A stretch of DNA of 64,000 bases from Aliiroseovarius zhejiangensis. Lineage in GTDB: Bacteria > Pseudomonadota > Alphaproteobacteria > Rhodobacterales > Rhodobacteraceae. The DNA lies in assembly GCF_014656375.1 (NCBI RefSeq), contig NZ_BNCH01000002.1, forward strand, positions 577,414 through 641,413, in the 5' to 3' direction. This document shows, piece after piece, positions 8,590 to 17,256 of this stretch; within the stretch, counting starts at the first letter, position 1, and the number at the start of each line of letters is the position of its first letter. Below the pieces are notes generated by a model. The model was given only the letters and a program-made list of their open reading frames with translations. It was not told where the DNA came from and did no database searches. A program made the position numbers and the translations under genes.

Positions 8590-9627
8590 ATGAAATTCAC
8601 ACTGAAAACTGCTTTTGTCGGCGTTGTTGCGCTGGGGCTGACCGCCGGGGCCAGCATGGCGCAAGAGGTCACGCTGCGCTGCCAGCATTTCCTGCCGCCG
8701 AAAGGGTCGACGCCGCTCTATTTCATGACGCCCTGGGCCGAGAAGGTAGAGAAAGACTCCGGCGGACGGATCAAGGTCGAGCTGTATCCGGCGATGCAAC
8801 TGGGCGGCAAGCCTCAGGCGCTTTACGACCAGATCCGCGACGGCGTGATTGATTGCGGCTGGGCGCTGCCCGCCTACACGCCGGGCCGGTTCCCCGAAGC
8901 CGAAGCCTTTGAACTGCCCTTCATGACCAGCCGCGATGCCGAAGCATCGTCGAAAGCTGCGTGGGAGTTTTCGGAAAAATACCTGATGGAACGTATGGGA
9001 GACGTCAAACTGCTGGCAACCCATGTTCATGGCCCCGGGATTGTCCATAAGAAGGGCGAACCTGTCATGGCGCTGGAGGATTTCCAGGGCTTGAAACTGC
9101 GCGGCCCGTCGCGTCAGGCCAATGCATTGCTTGAGACACTCGGCGCATCGCCTGTCGGCATGCCCATGCCGACGTTCCCTGAATCTCTGTCCAAAGGCGT
9201 TGTGGACGGGGGCGTGACACCCTGGGAAATCGTGCCGCCGCTGAAGCTGCATGAACTGGCTGACAGCCACACAGAATTCCCCGGTGATCGTTCGCTTTAT
9301 AACACGTTCTTCATCTGGGCGATGAACAAGGACACCTATGCAAACCTGCCGGATGACCTGAAGGCGGTGATCGATGCGAACTCGGGGCTTGAGACCTCGG
9401 GCTGGGCCGGTGCCTCTTTTGACAAAGGTGACGTGATCGGGCGCGAAATCGTGGCGGAATCGGGCAACAACATTCACCAGCTCGATCCTGCTGTCGTTGC
9501 CGAAATCCGTGCTCTGGGGGACAAGCAAACGGAAGCCTGGGCCGCGGACATGACGTCTAAGGGTCTGGACGGTGAAGGCATGGTGGCCATGGCCAAAGAG
9601 CTGGTCGCGAAATATTCCGACAACTGA
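8590..9627 (+). CDS. dctP: TRAP transporter substrate-binding protein (DctP family)
   Basis: 345 residues. Periplasmic receptor of a TRAP transporter, which drives uptake of organic acids with the sodium or proton gradient. A signal peptide (KFTLKTAFVGVVALGLTAG, cleavage after ASMA at residue 24) leads into a DctP fold. The conserved GLKLRGPSRQ segment near residue 165 carries the arginine that normally pairs with the ligand carboxylate. ATG 8590 is chosen for its GGGAGGAAGCAAC ribosome-binding site and because it begins the signal peptide. It heads dctP-Q-M; a strong hairpin follows its stop. Substrate cannot be told from sequence. Confidence 0.93.
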   Translation: MKFTLKTAFVGVVALGLTAGASMAQEVTLRCQHFLPPKGSTPLYFMTPWAEKVEKDSGGRIKVELYPAMQLGGKPQALYDQIRDGVIDCGWALPAYTPGRFPEAEAFELPFMTSRDAEASSKAAWEFSEKYLMERMGDVKLLATHVHGPGIVHKKGEPVMALEDFQGLKLRGPSRQANALLETLGASPVGMPMPTFPESLSKGVVDGGVTPWEIVPPLKLHELADSHTEFPGDRSLYNTFFIWAMNKDTYANLPDDLKAVIDANSGLETSGWAGASFDKGDVIGREIVAESGNNIHQLDPAVVAEIRALGDKQTEAWAADMTSKGLDGEGMVAMAKELVAKYSDN

Positions 9628-9641
9628 TCGTTGAGGGACGT

Positions 9642-9676
9642 GGCTTCGGGCAACCAGGCGTGCCCGAAGCCTTTTT
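9642..9676 (+). terminator. Terminator-like hairpin between TRAP receptor and permease genes
   Basis: Perfect 11-bp stem GGCTTCGGGCA (9642-9652) with TGCCCGAAGCC (9661-9671), followed by TTTTT. Placed right after the dctP stop, it would end most transcripts there or protect their 3' ends, giving far more receptor than permease. Confidence 0.8.
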
Positions 9677-9750
9677 CTGTGCGCAGGCAATGTTCAGCTG
9701 CGCATCACCGGATGAAGGGGGCAGTTGTGGCAATCGCAAGGACAGCACAG

Positions 9751-10311
9751 ATGCGGGTGGGTCGCATGATGGAATTTGCCAGCCGCTGGATGGCGTATTC
9801 CGGTGGGGCAATCCTGGTCGCGATCGCATTGACAACGGTGGTCTCGATCATCGGTCGGACGCTTTCGGGCTTGGGCCTTGGCCCTGTCAAAGGCGATTAT
9901 GAGATTGTTGAAATGGGATGTGCCGTCGCGGTTTTCGCCTTCATGCCATGGTGTCAGCTCAAACGCGGTCATGTGACCGTTGATATATTCATTTCCAAGC
10001 TGCCGGACAGGATGCAGGCGATCCTCGGCCTGATTGGTGATCTGTTCCTGACTGGCGCGGCGTTTATCATTCTGTGGCGGTTGTGGCTGGGGTTTGGCGA
10101 GAAGTTTCCCTTCGGCTCGGAAGGGCTGCGCGCAGCACTTGGTATGGGCGACAAACCCTTCTTTCCGGAAAGCACCTATGAGCTTGAGATCCCGCTTTGG
10201 ATCCCCTTCGGCCTGTGTCTGATCGGCGCGGCCTTTTTCCTGATCGTTGCGGCCTATTCGGTCTGGCGATCGTTCAACTGGGTGCTTGACGGCAAGGAGC
10301 AGCGGGTATGA
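9751..10311 (+). CDS. dctQ: TRAP transporter small permease (DctQ)
   Basis: 186 residues with four predicted membrane helices (near residues 10-35, 55-75, 90-115 and 150-175), the DctQ layout. It pairs with the large permease to form the transport core. The frame stays open back to 9631, but that would place the start inside the terminator hairpin. ATG 9751 has AAGGA 8 bases upstream and is chosen; 9712 is the alternative. Its stop overlaps the dctM start by four bases. Confidence 0.85.
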   Translation: MRVGRMMEFASRWMAYSGGAILVAIALTTVVSIIGRTLSGLGLGPVKGDYEIVEMGCAVAVFAFMPWCQLKRGHVTVDIFISKLPDRMQAILGLIGDLFLTGAAFIILWRLWLGFGEKFPFGSEGLRAALGMGDKPFFPESTYELEIPLWIPFGLCLIGAAFFLIVAAYSVWRSFNWVLDGKEQRV

Positions 10312-11660
10312 CCGGAATAGAACTGGCGATCGTCGCCTTTGCGCTGATGCTGCTTGCGATCTTCCTGCGCCTGCCGATCGGATTGGCGATGGGTCTGACC
10401 GGGTTTTTCGGCATCTGGTATCTGATGGGGCATCCGTCGGTGACGCTGAGCCAGCTCAAGACGCTGTCATACGACACGTTCTCAAGCTATTCGCTGTCCA
10501 TTGTGCCGCTGTTTTTGCTGATGGGGCAGTTTGCCACCAAGTCCGGCATGTCCGGCGCGCTGTTCGAAGCGGCAAGCGATTGGCTGGGACACCGCAAAGG
10601 TGGCGTCGCCATGGCCGCCGTCGGGGCTTGTGCAGGCTTTGGCGCGGTGTGCGGGTCGTCGCTGGCGACGGCGTCCACGATGGGGCAGGTGGCCTTGCCC
10701 GAGATGCGAAAGCGGGGCTATTCCGACGCCTTGTCGACCGGGGTGCTGGCCGCCGGCGGCACGCTGGGCATCCTGATCCCGCCATCCGTCATTCTCGTGA
10801 TCTATGCGATCCTGACCGAGCAGAACATCGTAAAGATGTTCATCGCCGCGCTGGTGCCCGGCATCCTTGCGGCGCTGGGTTACATGCTGACCGTTGCGGT
10901 CATGGTGCGCATCAATCCCGACAGCGCCACGACCGCAGAGCGTATGCCTTACGCGCATCGGTTCCGGACGTTGCTGTCGATCTGGCCGGTTGTTGTGATT
11001 TTTGGGCTAGTGATGGGTGGGATCGCCGCCGACTGGAACTGGGTGAAACCCGGGGTTCAGGCGCTGTTCACGCCAACCGAAGGCGCTGCTGTCGGTGCGG
11101 TGGCGACCGGGCTTTATGGCGTGATGACCGGCGGGCTGACCTGGAAAGGGTTTCTGGACAGCATCCTGTCGACCGCGCAGGCCACCGCGATGATCTTTTT
11201 CATCGTGCTGGGCGCGCAGATTTTCAACTCGTTCCTTGCCTTTACGCAAGCCCCGCAAATGCTGGCCGAATGGGTTTCGACACAGGGATATGCGCCACTG
11301 GTGGTGCTGGCGATGATGCTTGTCGCCTATCTGATCTTCGGCTGCGTGATGGACAGTCTGTCGATGATCCTTCTGACGATCCCGATCTTCTATCCGATCA
11401 TCGAAGTTCTGGATTTCGGTCTGACCCCGGAAGAGGCGGGCATCTGGTTCGGCATCCTGGCCCTGATCGTGGTCGAGGTCGGGTTGATCACGCCGCCGGT
11501 GGGTATGAACCTGTTCATCATCAACTCGATGGCGCGCGACATTCCGATGTCCGCCACCTATCGCGGGGTGGCGCCCTTCGTGGTGTCCGACCTGATCCGC
11601 GTCGTGATCCTGGTGGCTTTTCCGGGCATCACGCTGTGGCTGGTCGGGGTGATGTTCTAG
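10308..11660 (+). CDS. dctM: TRAP transporter large permease (DctM)
   Basis: 450 residues, about 12 membrane helices. It contains the family features GACAGFGAVCGSSLATASTM near residue 105, GTLGILIPPSVILVIYAI near residue 155 and VGLITPPVGMNLFIIN near residue 390, which line the ion/substrate path of the elevator domain. The start overlaps the dctQ stop (ATGA). A 7-bp stem without a T-run (11682-11708) lies after the stop, just before the tRNA promoter. Confidence 0.94.
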   Translation: MTGIELAIVAFALMLLAIFLRLPIGLAMGLTGFFGIWYLMGHPSVTLSQLKTLSYDTFSSYSLSIVPLFLLMGQFATKSGMSGALFEAASDWLGHRKGGVAMAAVGACAGFGAVCGSSLATASTMGQVALPEMRKRGYSDALSTGVLAAGGTLGILIPPSVILVIYAILTEQNIVKMFIAALVPGILAALGYMLTVAVMVRINPDSATTAERMPYAHRFRTLLSIWPVVVIFGLVMGGIAADWNWVKPGVQALFTPTEGAAVGAVATGLYGVMTGGLTWKGFLDSILSTAQATAMIFFIVLGAQIFNSFLAFTQAPQMLAEWVSTQGYAPLVVLAMMLVAYLIFGCVMDSLSMILLTIPIFYPIIEVLDFGLTPEEAGIWFGILALIVVEVGLITPPVGMNLFIINSMARDIPMSATYRGVAPFVVSDLIRVVILVAFPGITLWLVGVMF

Positions 11661-11695
11661 GCGGATAAAATCGCCACGGTTGGGGCAAATCCTCG

Positions 11696-11724
11696 TTGAC
11701 CTTGCCCCGGCGCTTGGGTAATTC
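11696..11724 (+). promoter_or_regulatory. Candidate sigma-70 promoter of tRNA-Leu
   Basis: TTGACC (11696-11701), 17-base spacer, TAATTC (11719-11724). Transcription would begin about 10 bases further, right at the tRNA 5' end. Confidence 0.5.
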
Positions 11725-11733
11725 CAACCCAGT

Positions 11734-11819
11734 GCCCAAGTGGCGGAATGGTAGACGCAGGGGATTCAAAATCCCCCGCCTTCACGGGCGTGAGAGTTCG
11801 AGTCTCTCCTTGGGCACCA
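11734..11819 (+). tRNA. tRNA-Leu (anticodon CAA)
   Basis: 86 bases including an encoded CCA end. The acceptor stem GCCCAAG (11734-11740) pairs with CTTGGGC (11809-11815), followed by discriminator A and CCA. The anticodon loop TTCAAAA between GGGGA and TCCCC reads CAA, decoding UUG. A long variable arm (CGCCTTCACGGGCG) marks a class II tRNA, as expected for leucine, and the T arm contains GTTCGAGTC. No integrase gene or 3'-end duplication is near it. Confidence 0.97.
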
Positions 11820-11887
11820 CTCCGACGTCAGTTTGAACCGTCGCCAAATGGCGCGTGGTTTGGCGATCTGTCGCAAAGGACGGACCC

Positions 11888-13000
11888 ATGGAAAAAGACC
11901 CCCGAAAGCGTGCCGCCGACCTTCTGCATCTGCGCGGGCAGGGGTTGTCGAAAGGGGATCCGGTGGCACTGCCGCTTGTGTCCAGTTCGATGTTCCACCT
12001 GCCCGGAGACCCGGACGCGGCGGCGTCTTATGGGCGGGTCGATAATCCGACCTGGCAGGCGCTGGAGCACAGCCTTGCCGTATTGGAAGACGCGCCCTGT
12101 GTGGCTTTTCCGTCGGGTATGGCGGCGATTTCAGCCGCCCTGTTTGCCACGCTGACGGCCGGGCAAACGCTGCTAATCCCATCGGACGGGTATTACGTCA
12201 CCCGCCTGTTGTCGACGCGGTTCCTGTCGCAACTGGGAGTCCGGGTGATCCAGCGCCCGACGCTTGGCTTTGCCGAGGGCGGGTTTGACGGCATCGATGT
12301 GGTGTTCATCGAAAGCCCCTCCAACCCGGGTCTGGACCTGTGCGACATCGCTGCGATTGCGGCGATGGTGCGCGCGGAAGGGGGGATCACCATCGTTGAC
12401 AACACCACCATGACACCTTTCGGCCAGCGCCCGCTGGCACTGGGGGCTGATCTGGTGGTGTCCTCTGACACCAAGGCACCCGGCGGACATTCGGATGTGT
12501 TGATGGGGCATGTCGCCACGCGTGATGCCGCATTGCTCGAAGCGGTGCTGGACTGGCGCAAGATCTCGGGCGCGATCCCGTCTGCCCAAGCGGCGTGGCT
12601 GCTGCATCGTGGGTTGGAAACGCTTGAGGTGCGGTTTGATCGCATGTGCCAATCGGCTCAGACCATTGCCCAGACGCTAGAGGGGCACAAGGCTGTGCAA
12701 GCGATCCGTTATCCGGGGCTGGCCAGTGACCCCGCGCATGATCTAGCCAAGCGGCAGATGCTGCGGTTCGGCTTTCTGATCGGCCTGACGCTGGCCGACA
12801 AGGATCAGGCCGAGGCGTTCATCACCGCCAGCCGCTATCTGCGTCCCGCGACGTCATTCGGCGGCGTGCACAGTTCAGCCGAGCGTCGGATCCGGTGGGG
12901 CGATGATGTGGCCGAGGGGTTCGTGCGGCTGTCGGTTGGCTGCGAGCCGGTTGACCCGCTTCTGGATGACCTGTTGTCGTCACTGGACAATCTGGCCTGA
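11888..13000 (+). CDS. Cys/Met metabolism PLP-dependent enzyme (cystathionine lyase type)
   Basis: 370 residues. Fold-type I PLP enzyme of the trans-sulfuration family, which cleaves or forms cystathionine-like thioethers. Seen are YGRVDNPTWQALE near residue 50, the FPSGMAAISA cofactor-binding stretch near residue 75, FIESPSNPG near residue 140, and the PLP lysine in SSDTKAPGGHSD (Lys196). The C-terminal RLSVGCEPVDPLLDDL is also typical. ATG 11888 follows AAAGGACGG. Beta- versus gamma-lyase activity cannot be separated by eye; homologues in this group are often labelled cystathionine gamma-lyase. Confidence 0.85.
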   Translation: MEKDPRKRAADLLHLRGQGLSKGDPVALPLVSSSMFHLPGDPDAAASYGRVDNPTWQALEHSLAVLEDAPCVAFPSGMAAISAALFATLTAGQTLLIPSDGYYVTRLLSTRFLSQLGVRVIQRPTLGFAEGGFDGIDVVFIESPSNPGLDLCDIAAIAAMVRAEGGITIVDNTTMTPFGQRPLALGADLVVSSDTKAPGGHSDVLMGHVATRDAALLEAVLDWRKISGAIPSAQAAWLLHRGLETLEVRFDRMCQSAQTIAQTLEGHKAVQAIRYPGLASDPAHDLAKRQMLRFGFLIGLTLADKDQAEAFITASRYLRPATSFGGVHSSAERRIRWGDDVAEGFVRLSVGCEPVDPLLDDLLSSLDNLA

Positions 13001-13216
13001 TGCGTGGCCTTTCGCGGGGAAAGTCCCCCGATGGAATCATTGGACAACCGGAAAACGCGCAGCGACATCGGCCCGACAACCCCAGATAGAGAAGTGTGGC
13101 AGGGTAATGGCACGATACCGCAGATTTTACCCGTAATGGATGAAAACATTGGAAAAAATCGAGGATATCTTCATATTTTGGGCGCAAATTGCTAGTAATA
13201 AAGTCATGTCGGAGGG

Positions 13217-13921
13217 GTGTCCGACGCGTATGTAAAGGTTTCAAAGTTGAGCTTGCGTGATATCAGGGTGCAGGAAAACACACCGATCCATTGGAGCGGG
13301 TTGTCACCAATTTCACCGACACATGATCCGATGCGGGGGCGTCATTCGCGCGGGGGCATTGCGTCCTCGGGTGTGTCAGCCCACACGCGGGTTGAAACCC
13401 TGCGCGGGCCTGTGCATGCCCGTGACCTGCAGATCGGCGATCAGGTCAAGACACATCGGGGCGGCTATGCGACCCTGCGCTGGGTTGGCACATCGCGGCT
13501 GTCTGATCAGGGCGAACCCCCGATGCGCCGCACCTCGTTTGATGGCCGCGAAAGCACGACCCTTGTGACGCCGGATCAACTGGTGCTGATCACGCACCAG
13601 CAAAATGAACTCATGTTTGGCGCGGCCGAAGTGCTGTGCAGCGCGCGCGACCTTGCGGCGGTTGGGCTGTTCACACCGGATGAAACGGTAAATCCGACCT
13701 TCGTGCATGTGCTGTTCGACACCTATGAACTGCTGCATTGCGGTGATGACTGGGTTGAAAGCCTGCGGCCCGACATGGATCGGATCCGGATCGCTGACAC
13801 GGACACGGCGGATGAGATCCTGACCCACCTGCCCAAGCTGGCCAGCCATCAGGCGCGCGCGGCCTATGTGCGCACGCGCCCCATCCTCGATGAACGCGAG
13901 GTTTCGCTTCTGTTCGCGTGA
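13217..13921 (+). CDS. Hint-domain protein without the usual N-terminal cysteine
   Basis: 234 residues. The middle has the Hint_2 pattern common in Rhodobacteraceae: HTRVETLRGPVHARDLQIGD, then GYATLRWVG, VTPDQLVLI and the late FVHVLFDTYELLHCGDDWVE (about residues 55-185). In other Hint domains a catalytic Cys opens the domain; here the corresponding stretch reads SSGVSAHTRV, with no Cys. The upstream 50 residues are unlike known repeats. The start is uncertain: GTG 13217 lies too close to its GGAGGGG, and ATG 13331 would cut the N-terminus. It stands alone, preceded by an AT-richer 216-base spacer, and its function is unknown. Confidence 0.7.
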   Translation: MSDAYVKVSKLSLRDIRVQENTPIHWSGLSPISPTHDPMRGRHSRGGIASSGVSAHTRVETLRGPVHARDLQIGDQVKTHRGGYATLRWVGTSRLSDQGEPPMRRTSFDGRESTTLVTPDQLVLITHQQNELMFGAAEVLCSARDLAAVGLFTPDETVNPTFVHVLFDTYELLHCGDDWVESLRPDMDRIRIADTDTADEILTHLPKLASHQARAAYVRTRPILDEREVSLLFA

Positions 13922-13942
13922 CGGCAGCAGCCGGACTGGTCG

Positions 13943-14542
13943 TCACGACGGTGCTGAACGATCCAGCCATTCCTGCCAATCGGCAGGTGTATCGACATCA
14001 AACCGCGCGTGGTCGGCGGGCAGGGGGATGAGGCGGGTCGGCAAATCTGCGATGACATGGTGTGCGCCCTGATCCCCTTCCAACGCGGATAAACGACTCA
14101 AAAACCGTGCCGGGATCAACACGGGATGCCCGGGTGCGTTGTCCTGCGTGGCGCCGCGCAGGATCCTGTCAGGGTCGAACCCGTCAGACAGGCTCATCAG
14201 ATCATCAAGTGTCAGGGCGGGCATATCTGCCAGCAGCACCAACACGCCGTCCAGCCCCTTTGGCAAAGACCCGATGGCGTGCGCCAGACTGTGGCCCATT
14301 CCCCGACCCGCATCCGGGCAGGGCAGTGGCGTGGCAAGGCTCTGCCGTACCAGGGTCAGACGGGTAGGCGATCGCGCGGGCAGGGCGACGAATACCCCAT
14401 GGCCCGTGGCAAGGGCCGTGCTGATCCTGTTGGCAAGCAGCGGCACCCCGTCATGCCTGCGCAGCATCAGCTTGTCCCGCCCCATCCGCCGTGACCGGCC
14501 CGCGGCCAGGATCAGAATGGCAAGGGATGGGGCGCGGGACAT
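13943..14542 (-). CDS. MobA-like NTP transferase (molybdopterin cytidylyl-/guanylyltransferase family)
   Basis: 199 residues with the nucleotidyltransferase signature LAAGRSRRMGRDKL at residues 12-25, VLVLLADMPALT near residue 100 (metal-binding Asp) and GHPVLIPARF near residue 140. MocA/MobA enzymes add CMP or GMP to molybdopterin. Its start lies only 4 bases after the livM stop, so it is probably the last cistron of the LIV operon. No xanthine dehydrogenase or XdhC-type gene is in the window, so the target cofactor is not supported by context. Confidence 0.78.
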   Translation of the reverse strand: MSRAPSLAILILAAGRSRRMGRDKLMLRRHDGVPLLANRISTALATGHGVFVALPARSPTRLTLVRQSLATPLPCPDAGRGMGHSLAHAIGSLPKGLDGVLVLLADMPALTLDDLMSLSDGFDPDRILRGATQDNAPGHPVLIPARFLSRLSALEGDQGAHHVIADLPTRLIPLPADHARFDVDTPADWQEWLDRSAPS

Positions 14543-14546
14543 GACC

Positions 14547-15902
14547 TTACTTCTCGGGGATCAGGCCCTGTGGACTGAAACGCAGGACCAGAAGCAGAAT
14601 GATCCCCATCGAGAACAGGCGCATATGGGCCGCCGAATCCAGCAGATGCGTTTTCAACGCCGACCCATCCGCCATGCCGGCTGTCACCATCGACATCAGC
14701 CAGTTGCCAATCGGTTCGACCTGGATCCAGAAGAACCAGATCACGAACGCCCCCAGCACGGATCCCAGGTTGTTGCCAGACCCGCCGACAATGACCATCA
14801 CCCAGATCAGGAATGTATAGCGCAGCGGCTGATAGGTGCCGGGCGTCAACTGCCCGTCCAGCGTGGTCATCATCGCGCCTGCCAATCCGCACAGGGCCGA
14901 GCCGAGCACGAAGATCTGCAAATGGCGGCGGGTCACGTCCTTGCCCATCGCCTGTGCCGCGACCTCGTTGTCGCGAATGGCGCGCATCATGCGCCCCCAC
15001 GGGGATTTCAGCGACAGTTGCGCCAGGATCACCAGAACCAGCAGAACAGCCGTAAACAGCATTGAATAGGACAGTTTCACCGCCAGCGTCGAGGCCGTCG
15101 TGGTGTCCAGCCCAAGGGTTGTTGCCCGCTCTGCAAAGCCCGCACTTTGTTGCAGGTCGACCTCATATGGGACGGGGCGGGGCAGGCCGATCACGTTCTT
15201 CACGCCGCGCGCCAGCCAGTCCTCGTTTTTCACCACCGCCAGAATGATCTCGGCGATGCCCAGCGTGGCAATCGCCAGATAGTCCGAGCGCAGGCCCAAT
15301 GCGGTCTTGCCCACAAGCCATGCGGCGCCCGCCGCCAGAAGCCCGCCCACCGGCCAGGCCAGCAGCGTCATATAGCCATGCGCGCGGTAATTGTCGGGCC
15401 CGCCGGGATTCAGGCCACCCAGATACCCGGTCTGGGCCGGATTGATCGCTTCGACCCCGGCAACGCCCGCGTCGAAGATCCAGCGGAACACGAAAAAGCC
15501 GACGACGAGTGTCGCAAACATGGTCAGGCCACGCAGGCGCCCCTGCGCCATGGTTTTGTATTGCCAGACCATCAGCAGGATGGTCGCAGCCCCCATCACA
15601 AGCCCCGCGACGATGCGAAACCCGCCCGCACCCCAGGCCCCCGGTGTGGGTGGCATGGACACCAGCACCGTGGCCAGCCCACCCAGGGCCACAAAGCCCA
15701 TGATCCCGACGTTGAACAGACCCGCATAGCCCCATTGCAGGTTCACGCCCAGGGCCATCACGGCGGAAATCAGCGCCATGTTCAGGATGGTGATGGACGA
15801 GTTCCAACTGCCTGAAAAGATCCAGACCTGTGTCGACCCTTCTAAAATGAACAGAAGCGCCACCAGCGCGAACATAAGCGGAGTGCGAAGCGATTGGCTC
15901 AT
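14547..15902 (-). CDS. livM: Branched-chain amino acid-type ABC transporter permease LivM
   Basis: 451 residues, long for LivM (often 320-430). About ten hydrophobic segments, with the family pattern LGVNLQWGYAGLFNVGIMGF near residue 55 and the cytoplasmic coupling loop SPWGRMMRAIRDNEVAAQAM near residue 305. An extra stretch between residues about 105 and 185 (MAQGRLRGLT, AINPAQTGYLGG) accounts for part of the additional length. The start overlaps the livH stop by four bases. Substrate may be branched-chain amino acids or another amide-type compound. Confidence 0.9.
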   Translation of the reverse strand: MSQSLRTPLMFALVALLFILEGSTQVWIFSGSWNSSITILNMALISAVMALGVNLQWGYAGLFNVGIMGFVALGGLATVLVSMPPTPGAWGAGGFRIVAGLVMGAATILLMVWQYKTMAQGRLRGLTMFATLVVGFFVFRWIFDAGVAGVEAINPAQTGYLGGLNPGGPDNYRAHGYMTLLAWPVGGLLAAGAAWLVGKTALGLRSDYLAIATLGIAEIILAVVKNEDWLARGVKNVIGLPRPVPYEVDLQQSAGFAERATTLGLDTTTASTLAVKLSYSMLFTAVLLVLVILAQLSLKSPWGRMMRAIRDNEVAAQAMGKDVTRRHLQIFVLGSALCGLAGAMMTTLDGQLTPGTYQPLRYTFLIWVMVIVGGSGNNLGSVLGAFVIWFFWIQVEPIGNWLMSMVTAGMADGSALKTHLLDSAAHMRLFSMGIILLLVLRFSPQGLIPEK

Positions 15903-16912
15903 ACCGATTGCCCCTTGAAAAGACCGGTGGGTTTGAACAGCAGGACGATGATCAGGATCACGAAGCTGACCGCGAATTTGTAATCTGTGGACATCAACTG
16001 CACGAGGCCCGAGGGCTCAAGGCTGTCCGGCAGCAGATAGGTGGCGACCTTCTTCCAGGCATAGGTCACGGTGACCTCGGAAAAGGCGATGACGAAACCG
16101 CCGGCGATGGCCCCCAGCGGGCTGCCCAGCCCGCCGACGATGGCCGAGGCGAAGATCGGCAACAGAAGCTGGAAATAGGTGAACGGTTTGAAGGTCTTGT
16201 CTAGACCATAAAGCGTGCCTGCGATGGTGATCAGGCCAGCCACGATGATCCATGTGATCATCACCACCCGTTCCGGGTTGATGCCTGACAGCAGCGCCAG
16301 ATCTTCGTTGTCTGAAAAGGCGCGCATGGATTTTCCGGTGCGCGTCCTGTTCAGAAACCAAAACAGCGCGGCCACGACGATGACGGCGGTGACGATGGTC
16401 AACCCCTGGCTGGTTTTGAAGGCCAGCCCTTCATCCAGCCCTGTCCAGGCCTTGAAGTCCCGCGCGCTGATGATGAACCGCGCGCCGTCGCCGAATTGCT
16501 GGTCATCGGGGCCGATGATGAAGCGGACCACGCCGTTCATGATGAACATCACCCCCATCGAGGCCATGACAAAGACGATCGGTTTGGCTTTGACCCGCCG
16601 ATAGAAGCGATAGACCACGCGGTCGGTGGCCAGCAACATCAGCGCGGTGCCGACAATGCCGAAGGGCAGGGCCAGAAGGGCGGTGGGCAGTGGGTCGATT
16701 GACACGCCCATCGACTGGAACCACCATGTCACAAGGATCGTCACCATCGCGCCGAACGCCATGCTGTCACCATGCGCGAAGTTCGAGAATCGCAGGATGC
16801 CGTAAATCAGCGTGACCCCCAGCGCCCCCAACGCCAACTGGCTGCCATAGGCCATCGCAGGGATCACGACGAAATTCAGCAACGTCACCAGCGCGTTCAG
16901 GATATCCATCAA
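15899..16912 (-). CDS. livH: Branched-chain amino acid-type ABC transporter permease LivH
   Basis: 337 residues, somewhat longer than usual (about 290-310). Hydrophobic helices with LGALGVTLIYGILRFSNFAH near residue 30, typical of LivH, and the coupling segment GKSMRAFSDNEDLALLSGI near residue 195. PIFASAIVGGLGSPLGAIAG near residue 255 matches the family. It overlaps the stop of the small secreted-protein gene before it (16909-16912) and the start of livM after it (15899-15902). Confidence 0.92.
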   Translation of the reverse strand: MMDILNALVTLLNFVVIPAMAYGSQLALGALGVTLIYGILRFSNFAHGDSMAFGAMVTILVTWWFQSMGVSIDPLPTALLALPFGIVGTALMLLATDRVVYRFYRRVKAKPIVFVMASMGVMFIMNGVVRFIIGPDDQQFGDGARFIISARDFKAWTGLDEGLAFKTSQGLTIVTAVIVVAALFWFLNRTRTGKSMRAFSDNEDLALLSGINPERVVMITWIIVAGLITIAGTLYGLDKTFKPFTYFQLLLPIFASAIVGGLGSPLGAIAGGFVIAFSEVTVTYAWKKVATYLLPDSLEPSGLVQLMSTDYKFAVSFVILIIVLLFKPTGLFKGQSV

Positions 16913-17256
16913 AACTCTCCTTCGCAGGTGCCGATATAGGTGATGGCCGTTGGCCCGTCATTCGAATGGGCGGTGAAGCGAGCGACGTCACCCGCGCGCG
17001 ACAACAGGTATTCCGCACCTTCGCCGGTGGCGAAAACGGTGGTCAGCGGGGCATCCCGTTTCACGCCCACCACGGTCAGATCGCCGAAATCGGTGACGAT
17101 TTTCGCCCCGTCCAGCTCCGCTGTCAGCGTGAAGCTGGTGTCCTGACAGGCCTCGGTTTCATAGCATTCCGTGGTGAACGTGCAGGTCTGCGCGAGGGCG
17201 GGCAGGGCGATCCCGCTGGCCATAAGAGCCGCGCAAATATGTTTCAGCATCCTCAT
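16909..17256 (-). CDS. Small secreted four-cysteine protein inside the LIV operon
   Basis: 115 residues, no family recognised. An N-terminal signal peptide (KHICAALMASGIALPALA, cleavage near residue 22) is followed by a mature beta-rich chain of about 93 residues with four cysteines (Cys25, 31, 37, 111), enough for two disulfides in the periplasm. Both ends overlap neighbouring cistrons by four bases (livF stop, livH start), so it is made in step with the transporter. It may be an accessory periplasmic subunit; this is inference from position only. Confidence 0.8.
   Translation of the reverse strand: MRMLKHICAALMASGIALPALAQTCTFTTECYETEACQDTSFTLTAELDGAKIVTDFGDLTVVGVKRDAPLTTVFATGEGAEYLLSRAGDVARFTAHSNDGPTAITYIGTCEGEF

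Noticed and set aside
10247..11668. 473-codon plus-strand frame
   Set aside because: Out-of-frame shadow of dctM with Asp/Arg/Gly-rich composition.
11734..11819. tRNA-Leu as an integration site
   Set aside because: No duplicated tRNA 3' end and no integrase on either side; flanking genes are ordinary.
13004..13195. 63-codon frame before the Hint gene
   Set aside because: No ribosome-binding site or family pattern; probably chance in an AT-richer spacer.
14139..15065. 308-codon plus-strand frame
   Set aside because: Antisense to the MobA-like gene and livM; no similarity.
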